From the NCBI GenBank assembly GCA_941918925.1, contig OW799233.1:30076421-30140420 (forward strand): a stretch of DNA of 64,000 bases, written 5' to 3'. The notes under the pieces were generated by a model. That model saw nothing but the letters and a program-made list of their open reading frames with translations. It made no database searches and had not been told where the DNA came from. This DNA comes from Phyto melanocephala. Its lineage: Eukaryota > Arthropoda > Insecta > Diptera > Rhinophoridae. Below, one piece after another: positions 10,338 to 21,131 of the stretch (position 1 is its first letter; each line of letters begins with the position of its first letter). Position numbers and translations under genes: made by a program.

Positions 10338-13300
10338 TTAATAAACTTCGTAATCTTCTAGATACCTTGGAAGTTTAGTCTCTCTTCGAGCTCGTTGTTG
10401 TCGATGATTGTGTTGATATTGGGAATCGTCTTCCTCTGAGACCTGGGTGTTGGGTTTGATTTCGAAATGTTGTTTGCCTTGATTATTGGATTCGTATGTG
10501 GATTCTGCAGGCAAATTCGTTGTGTTTTGGTGTTTTTCTATGTCAGGCGTCACTGTGTTTGGCTTCATTATGTGTATCGTGTTGCGCCTGTACTTTGCCT
10601 GGTCCGACCCAGCTATGTATGATCGGTCTGTGATTTTTTCTTCGATTTTACCCTTCATCCATTTTTCACTTGGACTCTTTTTGAAATAAACGCTGTCACC
10701 TTCCTTTAAGTTATTCTCCTTGCGCGTCCCACGGTCGAAGTATTTTTTGTTGTATGCTCGTTTTTGTTTAATTTGTTTTGGAACATTTCGTATAATTTCT
10801 TGGCTTAAGTTCAGAGATGGGAGATTACACCTTAGCCATCTACAAAACAGCCGTTTAGCAGGGCTGGAGCCAATTTTGTTTGGGGTATTTCTCCAAATGA
10901 GTAGGGATCTGTAAAAATCCGTATTAGATGCCATAGCTTTTTTCAGTAGTTGTTTTGCGATCTTTACTGCTGCCTCTGCTTTGCCATTCCCTTGTTGGTG
11001 GTGGGGACTAGATGTTTCATGACGGAACTCCCACTCTTTGGCAAACGTTTTGAATTCTGTATTTATAAAATTGGTTCCATTATCTGTAATAACTTTTGCA
11101 GGTACGCCGTATCTGCTGAAATTTCTTTTACATATATTAACTGTTGTTTTTGCTGCTAAACTCACCAGTTTGTCAATTTCAAAAAAATCAGAATAGTGGT
11201 CTACTGTTATTAGATAATGCTGATGTGTACCATTTATATGTAGTTCGCATACGTCCATAGATACGATTTCGAAAGGTGTTGACGGAATTTCTGAACTGAT
11301 CATGGCTTCCTTTCGCTGTTTTCTTGCATATGTATTGCATATGGCGCAGTTTGCTATCATCTGTTTTATATCTTCTGTTATTCCACGCCAATATACTGTT
11401 TCTCGAGCGAGTTTTAAAGTTAGCTCTATACCCAAATGTGGTTGGTGTAATCTACTCAAGATTTCGCGTCGCATTTGTTGTGGTATGAGCAACCTGTTTC
11501 CCATTAAAACTAAGTTATCGTTGACTACGAGTTCATCTTTTACGTTCCAATATTGTCTTATGTTATCGCTTACACTGCTTTTGTTACCGGGCCAACCCCC
11601 TCTTATAGTTGCGGTTAGAGTCTGCATAACGCTATCGTTGATCGTTGCATGTTTTATTTTTTCAATTGTTGTTGAACTTATATTTTTGTCTTCTATGTCG
11701 TCACTGTAGTCTAGTAGCTTCAATTCCTTTTCAATCTTATAAATATCGACTGAGTTCTCTAGGTGAGCTGGCGCTCTAGATAGAGTATCGGCTATGTACA
11801 TTTCGTGTCCCTTTTTATACTTTATGTTGAAGTTGTATCGTTGCAACGCTAGTATCATGGATTGAAGCCTTTTCGGAGTTTTAAGCAGGGGTTTTTTAAA
11901 TATGTTGATTAGTGGTAATTGATCCGTCTCTATTGTAATGTTTCCTCTTCCACAAATGTATTGGTCAAACCTCTTGCATGCATATAGTACCGCCAGCATT
12001 TCTTTCTCAATCTGTGCGTAATTCTTTTGTGTTGTCGTAAGTGTCTTCGAAGCGTAGATTATTGGGTGGTTATCTTGTAGCAAGGTACAGCCGAGTGCGA
12101 ATGCTGAAGCATCAGTTTGAATTACGATGGGTTTTTTTGCGTTGTAGTATTGTAAAACAGGTGTTTCAGTTATGAGTTTTTTTAGCTTTTGAAATGCTTC
12201 TTCTTGTTCTTTTTGCCATTCCAAATTTGCTTTTGCATGTGTTATTCTTCTAAGGGGCTCGGTGATTTCCGACATATTAGGTAGAAATTTACTTACATAG
12301 GTTACGAGACCTAAGAATCGCATGGTGTCCTTTTTATCAGTGGGCGACGGCATGCTTAGTATGGCTCCGATTTTCTCGGGATCTGGCTTTACACCATCCC
12401 CGGTAAGTATATGCCCGTAAAATTTGACTTTTTCCTGACATATTTTCATTTTCGTCTTGTTAATTTTTAAATTTTCTTCGCGTAGACGCTGTAATAAACA
12501 ATCTAAATTTCTGTTGTGGTCTTCAATTGCCTCATCTTTTGTGTCACCCTTTCCAAAAACTAAAATATCATCTGCAATGCAAACTACGCCTTTCAGTCCG
12601 GATATCACCTGGTTCTGCCGCATCTGAAAAATTTCCATTGCTGGCTTTATGCCAAATGGTACACGGTTGAATCTGTATTTTCCAAATGGTGTCCAGAAGG
12701 ATGTTAACTTGCTACTATTTTCGTCTAGCTGGAGCTGCCAGAATCCGTGCTTTGCATCAAGTATTGAAAATATTTTGGCATCTGACAATTCAGTTAGAAT
12801 TTCCTCTACTGTCGGAAGTTGGTACTTTACGTCTTTTAGAGCCTCGTTCAGTTGTCGTGGGTCGATACAAACTCTTATATTATTGTTTTTCCTTACTATG
12901 ACAATATTGCTTGTCCAGTCTGTGTGTTCACATTCTTTTGTTATTACATTCATCATTTCCATTTCTTTTAATTTATCTTTTAGCTGTTCACGTAATGTTA
13001 CCGGTATTCTTCTCGGGGGTTCGCTTTTGGGTGTTATGTTGCTGTCTATTTCCAATGTTATCTTGCCTTTAAGTCTGCCTAGGCCTTGAAAAACGTCTTC
13101 ATATTTGTTTATAATTTTGTATGCTTTTTCCTCCGCGGTGTTGTGTTCGACTTTCTTACATATCTCTATTAGTTTTAATGACCGACATGTTTGTAATGAT
13201 AGTAACGGGCAGTGATTGGTTTTTATGACATAAAATAATAATTTATACTTATCTTTATTTTTTTCTACGATCATTTGTGTTGTTCCAATGGGTGTAATTT

Positions 13301-14462
13301 GATTCCCTTCTATTGTTCTCAGTTTTGTATGTGTTTTTTCTATATTTGGTGTTGCTTCTATGTTCTTTAGGTTGTTGACTCCTATAATATTGCATGTTGC
13401 GCCGGTATCAAGCTGACATTTTGTGTTATGAGCTCTGTTTTGGTTATCATAAATGTTTAATTCTAAATAAAGTCCTTTGTTGCTGTTGTTGCTTTCGCCT
13501 AATACGGTGTTCAATATAAACTCGTCGTCTGATGTTTCCTCGGCGCTGTTAATCGCTGTTACGACTTCTTTTACAGCTCTTGAACTGTTACTGTGTCTGT
13601 TTGTATATGATGAGCTATTCGACATGCAAACTCTGGCATAATGTCCTCTTCTCTTGCATTTGTGGCATGTTATCTTTCTAGCTGGACAGTGTTCTAACCT
13701 GTTGTGATACTCGTTCCCGCAAAATTTACATAATGGGTTTTCTGCTTTTACTCTTTGTTGTGTTTGTTGTTGCTGCTGATATTTACCTCTCGTTATGGTT
13801 TTCTCCACCTTGTTAATCTCAGCTTGGTTAGTTCCAATACCACGTAACTGTTTTTCTGACGTTTCTTTTGACCTGCAGATTTCAATGGCTTTTGACAAAG
13901 TTATACTGTCGTCAAGCCATAACCTTTCTCTCAGGTCAGGATCCTTGATGGAGCATATTATTTTGTCAAGTAAAATGTCCTCCTCCAGTTGACCATATTG
14001 TGCATTTTTGATCAAACCTCTCAATCTGTTGAAATATTCGTCATATGCTTCTTCTTCGTCTTGCTTTGCCATATTAAAGACGGCCCTTATATACCTTTTG
14101 TTTACCGCCGGTGTTAGATTTTTTTCTATTTCATTCAATAGAGCGGCAGCTGTCTGTACATCATCTTCCTTTATTGGCATATTAGTATACCTTTTGAAGG
14201 CATCGTCTCCAATGGCTGTTAGAAGAATTGCTTTTATAGTTTCTTCGTTTTGTGAGGTTAAACCCGATGCTGTTAAATAATTTTCCCACTGCTGCTTAAA
14301 GTACTTAAAATTTTCACCTATGTCGCCATCCCTAATCTTTATTGGACCGGGAAGCGGTATCTGTGGTAGAATACTATGGGTTGCTATTCCCATGTTTCTT
14401 GATTTTGTTATTTCAGCGCGTAGGGCTTTGATTTCGTCCTTTAATACTTGTACCTCGTTCAT
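10338..14462 (-). CDS. Gag-Pol polyprotein of Ty3/gypsy retrotransposon
   Basis: A single 1,374-residue frame with no stops. Order of domains: Gag capsid region (~1-235); two zinc knuckles (about 245-259 and 266-279, the second a classic CX2CX4HX4C); aspartic protease with DTG at 352-354; reverse transcriptase (~470-680) with catalytic Asp in ILDAKHG (569) and the ADD pair at 631-632 in place of the common YxDD; RNase H (~775-895) with TDAS, EKE, TDQ and ADTLSRA motifs; integrase (~1000-1200) with an HHCC-type zinc site (H1006, H1009, C1039, C1042) and catalytic D1070, D1127 and E1163, the last two separated by 35 residues. A basic tail follows. Gag and Pol are fused without a frameshift. The first ATG lies 44 bases inside the LTR edge, just after the primer site. 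The order RT-RNase H-integrase places it in Ty3/gypsy rather than copia. Confidence 0.97.
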   Translation of the reverse strand: MNEVQVLKDEIKALRAEITKSRNMGIATHSILPQIPLPGPIKIRDGDIGENFKYFKQQWENYLTASGLTSQNEETIKAILLTAIGDDAFKRYTNMPIKEDDVQTAAALLNEIEKNLTPAVNKRYIRAVFNMAKQDEEEAYDEYFNRLRGLIKNAQYGQLEEDILLDKIICSIKDPDLRERLWLDDSITLSKAIEICRSKETSEKQLRGIGTNQAEINKVEKTITRGKYQQQQQTQQRVKAENPLCKFCGNEYHNRLEHCPARKITCHKCKRRGHYARVCMSNSSSYTNRHSNSSRAVKEVVTAINSAEETSDDEFILNTVLGESNNSNKGLYLELNIYDNQNRAHNTKCQLDTGATCNIIGVNNLKNIEATPNIEKTHTKLRTIEGNQITPIGTTQMIVEKNKDKYKLLFYVIKTNHCPLLSLQTCRSLKLIEICKKVEHNTAEEKAYKIINKYEDVFQGLGRLKGKITLEIDSNITPKSEPPRRIPVTLREQLKDKLKEMEMMNVITKECEHTDWTSNIVIVRKNNNIRVCIDPRQLNEALKDVKYQLPTVEEILTELSDAKIFSILDAKHGFWQLQLDENSSKLTSFWTPFGKYRFNRVPFGIKPAMEIFQMRQNQVISGLKGVVCIADDILVFGKGDTKDEAIEDHNRNLDCLLQRLREENLKINKTKMKICQEKVKFYGHILTGDGVKPDPEKIGAILSMPSPTDKKDTMRFLGLVTYVSKFLPNMSEITEPLRRITHAKANLEWQKEQEEAFQKLKKLITETPVLQYYNAKKPIVIQTDASAFALGCTLLQDNHPIIYASKTLTTTQKNYAQIEKEMLAVLYACKRFDQYICGRGNITIETDQLPLINIFKKPLLKTPKRLQSMILALQRYNFNIKYKKGHEMYIADTLSRAPAHLENSVDIYKIEKELKLLDYSDDIEDKNISSTTIEKIKHATINDSVMQTLTATIRGGWPGNKSSVSDNIRQYWNVKDELVVNDNLVLMGNRLLIPQQMRREILSRLHQPHLGIELTLKLARETVYWRGITEDIKQMIANCAICNTYARKQRKEAMISSEIPSTPFEIVSMDVCELHINGTHQHYLITVDHYSDFFEIDKLVSLAAKTTVNICKRNFSRYGVPAKVITDNGTNFINTEFKTFAKEWEFRHETSSPHHQQGNGKAEAAVKIAKQLLKKAMASNTDFYRSLLIWRNTPNKIGSSPAKRLFCRWLRCNLPSLNLSQEIIRNVPKQIKQKRAYNKKYFDRGTRKENNLKEGDSVYFKKSPSEKWMKGKIEEKITDRSYIAGSDQAKYRRNTIHIMKPNTVTPDIEKHQNTTNLPAESTYESNNQGKQHFEIKPNTQVSEEDDSQYQHNHRQQRARRETKLPRYLEDYEVY

Positions 14463-14487
14463 TCTTATTTTTTTTTACTGTATTTTA

Positions 14488-14505
14488 CTTTTGCACCTGA
14501 CACCA
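14488..14505 (-). other. Primer-binding site
   Basis: On the minus strand, TGGTGTCAGGTGCAAAAG directly follows the 5' LTR. TGG complements the CCA end of a tRNA. I do not assign the tRNA species. Confidence 0.8.
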
Positions 14506-14709
14506 TGTAATAATATTAAATAAAACACGGGGTTTTCTATTTTCATAAGTTCAGGTTTACTTAAATATAATAAACTGTGTTTTCTGTAATCAAAAGCTTT
14601 ATAAGAAAACGTGGTGTTCTGCTTTCTGTATCTAACTGAAACTCACTGCTGCACTGCTTGAACAATCACTCGATGTCGCCGGTGATGCCAGACTGTATAT
14701 ATTATGACA
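14506..14709 (-). repeat. 5' LTR (204 bp)
   Basis: Upstream LTR relative to gag-pol. It presumably carries the promoter. Followed at 14710-14714 by the second GGTAT duplication. Confidence 0.95.
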
Positions 14710-14714
14710 GGTAT
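14710..14714. repeat. Target-site duplication GGTAT (right copy)
   Basis: Matches 10110-10114 exactly. Confidence 0.92.
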
Positions 14715-15262
14715 TTTGTATTAAAAAAAATTAAATGAAAAAAAACGAAATAAAATAAAATAAAGAAAAGTAATCCCCAAAAAAATATTTTTATATATTG
14801 TCTCCATTTTATCAAGGCTTATCTATTTAACAGGTAGTCTTAATTAGTAATCTGTCAAACATGTCAAACTTAATATATATAAAATTTAAACAAAAAATCC
14901 ATCCGAACTGCGATAAAAAAATAAATGATAAATAAATAGGTCTTGCACTTTTAGAAACTATGTCATTTCATTTACAGACGCTGGGTATTTCTTTAATGAT
15001 AAATTGGGAATTTTTTCATTGATATTAAATAAGTATCAACGATCAACGATATAAAATAATTTTCAAAAGGTCTTTGTAACTATTCTCTGAAGAAAAATTT
15101 AGGGACTTAAATGATTTCCTCTTAGGGGGCCTAAATAGGTCTTTAAGGACGTCGTTTCTACCGCCTTTGTTTTGTATTGTCAATCGTTGACTGTATACAA
15201 TGCCATAAAAGTTCTAAAAATATTTCATGTGTAAGCAGAAGTTATATTTTTATGATTTTTCA
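14715..15262. other. A+T-rich intergenic, no feature recognised
   Basis: A-rich stretch after the retrotransposon, then unremarkable sequence up to the family B repeat. Confidence 0.5.
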
Positions 15263-15855
15263 TTTTTATACCCTTCACCTGTGGTTGAAATCAACTTTTA
15301 AAAGCAACTATATGCTCCTTAGATCTGTGTATGATATCAATCTCTTGGAAATATCTGGGAATGAATCACTATTGAAATTCAGCAAAATCGCCTTATAACT
15401 TTTTGAGATATGAGCAAAAAACCACGACCACCTCGTTTTTTTCACAATTACAACAACATACATATATACCGGTTAGAGTAAACGTGGCATCGAACCCCAG
15501 CTGAGCAAACAAATTTTTCTTTTTATTTTATATATTATTTATATTTATATATATATATATATATTTTTTTTAATTTTTTTTTAAATTTGTTTAAAAATTT
15601 TTTTTTTAATTTTTTTTAATTGTTTTTTTTTTGTTTTTAATATATATTTTTTTTTTTAATTTTTAGAGACATACATACGTAAGCTCAATTTATAATTTTG
15701 AAATGGTATGTTTTTTATATGTATATTTTTTACATGTATGTATGTATTTTATATAAGATGAATGGTGATACAAACAATTGTTATTGCATGACTACACGTT
15801 GTGAAGGGTATATAAGATTCGGTACGGCCGAATATAGCACTGTTACTTGTTTTAT
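15263..15855 (-). mobile_element. Family B interspersed repeat, copy B1 (helitron-like/mini-me-like, inferred)
   Basis: Minus-strand copy. The tail TTTTTATACCCTTCACCTGTGG is at the left; the head ending GATTCGGTACGGCCGAATATAGCAC...TTACTTGTTT is at the right. Between them, from the left, are a conserved block with ACCACGACCACCTCG, a tRNA-promoter-like cassette (GGTTAGAGTAAACGTGG followed by CATCGAACCCCAGCTGAGC at about 15472-15508), a long T-rich/TA tract, and a block ending in GATGAATGGTGATACAAAC. This copy lacks the (GTCY)n tract seen in B2 and B5. There is no coding capacity, so it is non-autonomous. Confidence 0.75.
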
Positions 15856-16465
15856 TTTGTTATGTTTTTTTTTAGTTTTTAATAAAAGCTTAAACTGCCT
15901 GTCCTTGGTCATAGTATAAAAATTATGTTTTATATATATTTATTTCAACTGAGGAGACAAATTTTAGAGATATTAACAAACATATAATCCTTCTAACCTC
16001 GAAAATAGCTATTAAGTACGCCAAGAGTATAACAGAAACTCATATTATTTATGATGATCTATATAATTAAGTTATTAAATATTTTTTTAAGGTAATTGTT
16101 AGTGTGTAGTTTTATAATAATAAATTACACAAATTTGTTGCAGGTAAGCACTTGAAAACAGGCAGCTCTTCTGTGTATGTTAGATAGCAGTTTTGCAAAA
16201 CAAAGAAAGTGCCACTTGAAAGTCACATATATACATGGCTGAGATATGCCATGTATGTATGTGACATTATTGTTAAATATAACAATAATTCTTTTCAAAA
16301 TTTTATCTTCCTTAAAAAAGAGTTGAAGAAAAATAGTTGAAATTGCATTCTCTAATATAAACCATGCGTCTGCTTTCTTAGAGGTAGAATAAACGTTTGG
16401 TTAAATAACTATATCGGTGCAGAATGGCAACATTTGGAGCGATAGTAATTCTCTAGACATTGTAA
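15856..16465. other. A+T-rich intergenic with one hairpin
   Basis: No gene seen. It contains the hairpin at 16222-16265. Confidence 0.5.
16222..16265. repeat. 18-bp near-perfect inverted repeat (hairpin)
   Basis: GTCACATATATACATGGC is mirrored after 8 bases by GCCATGTATGTATGTGAC, with one mismatch. A second small hairpin (ATTGTTA...TAACAAT) follows. Function unknown; it could be the remains of a MITE end. Confidence 0.7.
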
Positions 16466-16474
16466 TATCATCAC

Positions 16475-16690
16475 ATCAATAAAAACTTTGGGTTTGGAGC
16501 GCTTAATGGGCCATATATCTTTACCTCTAACGGTAAAAACGTTACAGTCAACGGTGAGCAGTATAGAAATGTGTGTTTTAATTGAATTCGAATTGTAGGT
16601 ATGTTGTTTCAACAATATGATTCCATATGACATTTTGCCAGTTATAACTTCTTGAGTAATATCAAGAAATTGATTTGATAACTGGCAACC
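16475..16690 (+). pseudogene. DD41D transposase fragment (central region)
   Basis: The frame reading GALNGPYIFTSNG then NVTVNGEQYRN matches the GGIIGPYFF...VTVNGDRYR block of the intact transposases at 1292 and 57493. After a short gap, LFQQYDSI followed by a stop corresponds to the second catalytic motif WFQQDGATCHTA, with the Asp lost, and a further SNIKKLI matches the block downstream. Several stops and missing segments show an old copy. No terminal repeats could be recognised. Confidence 0.75.
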
Positions 16691-17352
16691 TCGTTTATAT
16701 TATCTAATACTTTTATATCATTTCCTCTGGTAATATTTTATATGTCCCAAGTCAATGCAAAAAAATCCGAAACAATCGAATACTTGCAAGCAAATAACTA
16801 ACTAGTTATTGTCAAAATAGATCCTGGTTCAATGCAAAAGATTTTGGAGGTTAGACCTCAAGGTTACGCTATATACACGATAGCCGCGAAGCCACATAGC
16901 AAATAAAATATATAACCCATTTCATCCCAATATTAGAACGGCAAATTTTACGCATTTAAATTTGGTTTTTTTACTTTATAGTAAAGACTTTTATATATAT
17001 TTTTTATACAATAAGATGTACGATATACGATAAGATAGATTAAGTTATTAAAATTCCTTCTCTTATCGCCTCCGATTTTGTAACAAGGAAGAGGACAAAG
17101 CATACATTTTAGCATAATGTTAAAAACTAAGATCCATGTAAGTAAAAGTAAAAACATGAAAAAGGTAAAAATGTGGTTCAATTTAAAATCCACACCACAA
17201 TAAACTTTCAACAATAGCTTAAACATAAAAGGTTATATGCTTTTGGCTTATATTATTGTAATATTTCTTAAAAATTGAGTGTTCGAGAAGTCGAACTTTG
17301 GGCACTATTCAGCATTTAATTTTAATTTTCACATACATTTCATTACAAAACA
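16691..17352. other. A+T-rich intergenic, no feature recognised
   Basis: A 92-codon minus-strand frame at 16948-17226 is hydrophobic and A+T-driven, with no recognisable motif. Confidence 0.45.
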
Positions 17353-17873
17353 TTAGCGGAATTCACTCTTGGTAGCATTTTTGCAATTAGTGCAAATATG
17401 CACTAATTTTTTGCTTCCAAGCGTGAGTGCATTTTTCATGTGTGTTGCAAACTTATGGCAACGAGCTGATATTTTAGGTATTTAAAAAACAAAAAATTTT
17501 TTTTTAATTAATAAGTAAGATTCTGTGTTTTAATATTTTCCGAAAATAAAATTAATTAATTTTAAATAAATTACAATGCCTGAATCAACGGAAAAATATA
17601 ATATCACAATCTTTTTGGTAAAAAATGCCATGTATGAAATTGAATTTGTGGAGATTTTAAATCCTGAGAGTAAAAAAATTGTGTATCTGTTGTGCAAATT
17701 TGTGTGACATTACTTTGCACTGATTTTTAGTTGTGGATATTTGCTCAAGTAATGCAAATTGCAATTTAATAGAATTTGTTTTTGTAGTCGTGCACAAGTT
17801 AAATTGTTTGCTAGACTTGCACGGTCTGCACGACTTGCAAGGGTAGTTTGCATCAAACAGTGAGTTCCGCTAT
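17353..17873. mobile_element. Candidate MITE with imperfect ~15-bp inverted ends
   Basis: TTAGCGGAATTCACT at the left is mirrored by AGTGAGTTCCGCTAT at the right (one mismatch in the core TAGCGGAAYTCACT). The interior has many short GTGCAAAT/TTGCAC repeats near both ends and a small open frame starting ATGCCTGAATCAACG (17575-17706) with no recognisable domain. No target duplication could be fixed, so family is unassigned. Confidence 0.45.
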
Positions 17874-18295
17874 TGTGAATCATAATTGTTTTTTTGCAGC
17901 AAACGAAACGAAATGCATATTAGAAAAATAGGTTTTATTAGTGTGTTAGAGGCACCCTCTCACAAAATAAATTGTACTAAACTTATGTCTCTTTTACGAA
18001 CTATATGTCTTATGTGTGTGGCAAAGGTGCTTTTTAAATGTCGGTTTTAAATTATACTGCCAACTGTGCATATACCTGTAATTGCTCTTAATAACATCAC
18101 TGTTTATAACAGTTTTTTTGTTTACAACAGCTGTTGTAATAAAGTTTGTCAGTTCAAGATTGAATGCGCTGTAACTGATATGTAAGATGGTCGATTTCTA
18201 ATTTTTACCTGTTTGAGTTTTGAAAATTGAAAAAAAAAACTTAAAATTTGTATTTACTTTTTAAAGTTTATTTTTATTTTTTTTTGTAAAAGCTT
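17874..18295. other. A+T-rich intergenic, no feature recognised
   Basis: No motif-bearing frame or terminal repeat seen. Confidence 0.45.
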
Positions 18296-18400
18296 ACCAC
18301 GGCCGTTGGTAGTGGTCCATCCACAAGTTCAAGTGCGGTAAAATCGCATGATCTTGAAAGTCAATGGACTGCTTCCAAATATGAGACTGATAGTTCACTA
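18296..18400 (-). pseudogene. DD41D transposase fragment around the third Asp
   Basis: Read on the minus strand, a stretch gives VH, a stop, then LSRSCDFTALEL. It corresponds to VNWPPRSCDLTPLDYFLWG of the element at 1292, with Glu in place of the third catalytic Asp. The match is short, so confidence is limited. It is opposite in orientation to the fragment that follows at 18848. Confidence 0.5.
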
Positions 18401-18847
18401 AACGTGGCTCTTTATAAGTTTATGGAACCGTCTAATTGAAACTACATGTCCAGTTCTTCCATTTTTTGTAAAAAAAAAATCGTTAGACATAGACATAGCG
18501 GAACCTTGATCCATTAAAAAAAAAACATTGCAATTTCATCAATATTGAAGAAGTATGATCCAAATATGCAGCCAACCCAGAAGCCACAACAAAATTTTGC
18601 TTATTTCAGAATGCATTGATGGCGATGAAACTGAATTTGGCTGGTTTTTGATCCGAATTTTGGCACCTGTTTTGCAGGGAAAACAACAACAACCAAAACA
18701 TTAATGACATTTTCGAGACACATTTTTTACATCATTAACATTTTGACAGTAAAATTCAATGACTTTTCATTGAACGCGATTACTTTATTTGTTAGTCTAT
18801 TGGATGTGAAATGGCAAACCCTATTTACTTTGGCCGATTTTGCCAAA

Positions 18848-19195
18848 AAAAATCATCTTATCAGATGAAGCTCATTTTGATCTTGGCGGGTATGTAAACA
18901 AGCACAATTGTCGCATTTGAGGCACAGAAAACCCGCACGCATACATTAAAAAGCCGATACACCCAAAACGAGTCACTGCTTGGTGCGGGCCATTTTTCTT
19001 CAAAAATGAGCAAGGAGTGGCCGTAGTCAATGGCGATGATTATCGGGCCATGTTGAACGAATTTTTGTTCACAAAAATTGAAGAGAAGGCTATTGGTAAC
19101 ATTTGGTTTCAACAGGACGGCGCTACGTGTCACACAGCCGAAGCTATACTTTTTTATATAGCATTTAAAAAAAAAATGTTATTTGGCGGACCCTA
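18848..19195 (+). pseudogene. DD41D transposase fragment with right terminus
   Basis: Starts at the first catalytic motif (IILSDEAHFDLGGYVNKHNC) and continues to the second (IWFQQDGATCHTAEA, about 19102-19146). A TGA replaces the Trp codon expected in the RIWGTENP block, and ~8 residues are deleted between TAWCG and PFFFKN. After the second motif the coding sequence is cut off and the element ends with ATTTGGCGGACCCTATA, resembling the right terminus of the 38204-38438 element (TTTGGTGGACCCTTTA). It is therefore a deletion derivative of the same subfamily. The left terminus is not recognisable. Confidence 0.85.
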
Positions 19196-20880
19196 TACTA
19201 AAAAACCCAATAGATAAAATCAGCATTTACAACCAACGCCAATTATGAAAAGCTCCAATAAAGGAATGGGAAAAGTAGATTTACAAAGCAATGCTGTACA
19301 AAGTTCAGTGTTGCAATAAGACAGAAAAATGGGATTATTACTTCTAGATCTCTACTTTAAAGTCTCCTCTGGGAAATATTTGTACACATTATTGTTTCCC
19401 ATCTTCATTACCAAAGTCAAAGTGTAATACCACTAATAAAATTTCAAGTAGATTTTGCATATTTTTTGTTATAACCAAGTATTTTTTAATCCCAAATAAT
19501 CTAAACTACAAAATTTTATAAAATTATTCGAAAAAAAAAAGATTTTAATATCTGGGACGATATGAGGTATCAAATTATCAAATGATTATATCAGTTTAAA
19601 GTTCTACGCTTTAAAAAACACGGTATGAAGAAATGTTGACTATAAATTAGTATGGTGATATATCCTTTTTTCTTTGAAATAGAAAAAATTTAATTTTTCA
19701 AATCTAAAATTGCTTAACGGAATGTAGGAATTTTACATACTCCTAGATTGTATGCGAGAATTTGACTTAGGCAATGATCAACAAAAATTTAATTAAATTT
19801 GTATGCGACATAAAACAAATTGAAGGGAAATAAAATCATTTTAAATTTATTTACATACCCTTGCAAATACAATGAAAACAGCAGATTATCCGTAAAGTTT
19901 TGTTTTTTTTAAGAAATCCTGAAAATAAAAATAAGATTTAATATTTTACTATCAATTTAGAGAAAATAAATTAAATCAGTTTTAAGGGGTTTGTTTTAAA
20001 TAAATAAAATTTGTTTTTCCTTAAAAGCATGCAAAAAAAGGTCTCAACAACATAAAACATTTTACTTAAGCAAAAGAAAAATTAAAGTTAATTCTTATTA
20101 TTTTATAAGAAAAAAAAAACATTTCCCATTTAAATTATGTAGCAGCAATATTTAACTTGATTTCCTTTCTACTGCTTTATTTTTATTTGTCTTGTTATTT
20201 GACAATTAGTTTATTTTATTTGTTTTATAAAATATGTGTTTCGTTTTCCTCTTTCTTTTACTTGACTGGCGTATTTTATGTCTAATTTATATGTAATTTA
20301 TTTTCATATAAATATATGTATATCCTCAATCTTCTTTAAGTGGCGTCATCGTTCTGTCAGTGGTCTATAAAGATTTGAGTTTTAAGATAAGGACAAAACA
20401 ATTTTAACAAAAATAGGCATTGTATTTTAAAAAAGAATAAGAAGAAAAAATAACAAATAAAAGAATAGTTACAAGCAAAGTATTAAAAAAATATTTTAAA
20501 CAAAAACATAAATATTCCCATAGCAAATAAGAAATAAAATAAATGTGGCATATTCTATATATTTTTTTTTAATATTAATATGCATAAAATTAAAAACAAA
20601 TAATATCGGAGCATTTAATTTGTTTTCAGAAATAAAAAAATATTTATAACAACTGCGTTAACTTATAAGCACCGGCCAATAATTTTGTACTCCTGTAGTC
20701 CAAATTTAAGCCCTCTTGCCCACTTAAATGTTTAATGGGCATATAAAGCCATGTGAATCAGACAGAAAAAATATTTAATATGAATTTCAATTCAAACGTT
20801 AATTTAGTAATACAAATTTTATTTGATTTCATTCTAATTGGGAAAGTCTTTAATTAAATGAAAATGTATAGTTTTAATTG
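19196..20880. other. A+T-rich intergenic, no feature recognised
   Basis: Very A+T-rich with homopolymer runs. No open frame over 60 codons of interest and no element ends seen. Confidence 0.5.
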
Positions 20881-21131
20881 AAATTTTGTGTACATTTAAA
20901 GCACAATATTTATTATTTTATTAATCGCTATGGAATAATCTTTTTGCAATAAAATATGTAACACTTTCTTTGTATAGGGTGGTTAAATTTTAAGGGCCAT
21001 GTTGAAGGTGAACTACACCTAGTCTTTAAATTTGTTTTCTGCATTTCACTTGACATTTCTCAATCTCAAACTTACTCAATTTGATCCGTGGAAAGATACG
21101 AAAATGAGCAACGCTTTAAAGTTATTCAGGT
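20881..21131 (+). mobile_element. Family A fragment A1
   Basis: Starts AATTTTGTGTACATTTAAAG, as in the start of other family A copies after the head, and includes the left end of the embedded DD41D-type MITE (GGGTGGTTAAATTTTAAGGG at 20977) and the first codons of its transposase remnant. It stops abruptly near GTTATTCAGG. The head hairpin is missing. Confidence 0.75.

Larger units (their letters stand above)
10115..14709 (-). mobile_element. Ty3/gypsy LTR retrotransposon, apparently full length
   Basis: A 4,595-bp element on the minus strand. It has two 204-bp LTRs that look identical by eye, each starting TG and ending CA. A primer-binding site beginning TGG lies at 14488-14505 and a polypurine tract at 10319-10334. 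One unbroken gag-pol gene fills the interior, and GGTAT duplications flank it. There is no env-like second gene. The short LTRs, the single gag-pol frame and the polymerase style (residues ...CIADDILVFG...) resemble the Mag-type branch; that placement is inference. Identical LTRs and an open polyprotein indicate a very young insertion that may still be active. Confidence 0.95.

Noticed and set aside
10486..14523. Plus-strand open frames of 60-146 codons
   Set aside because: They are antisense readings of the minus-strand gag-pol gene.
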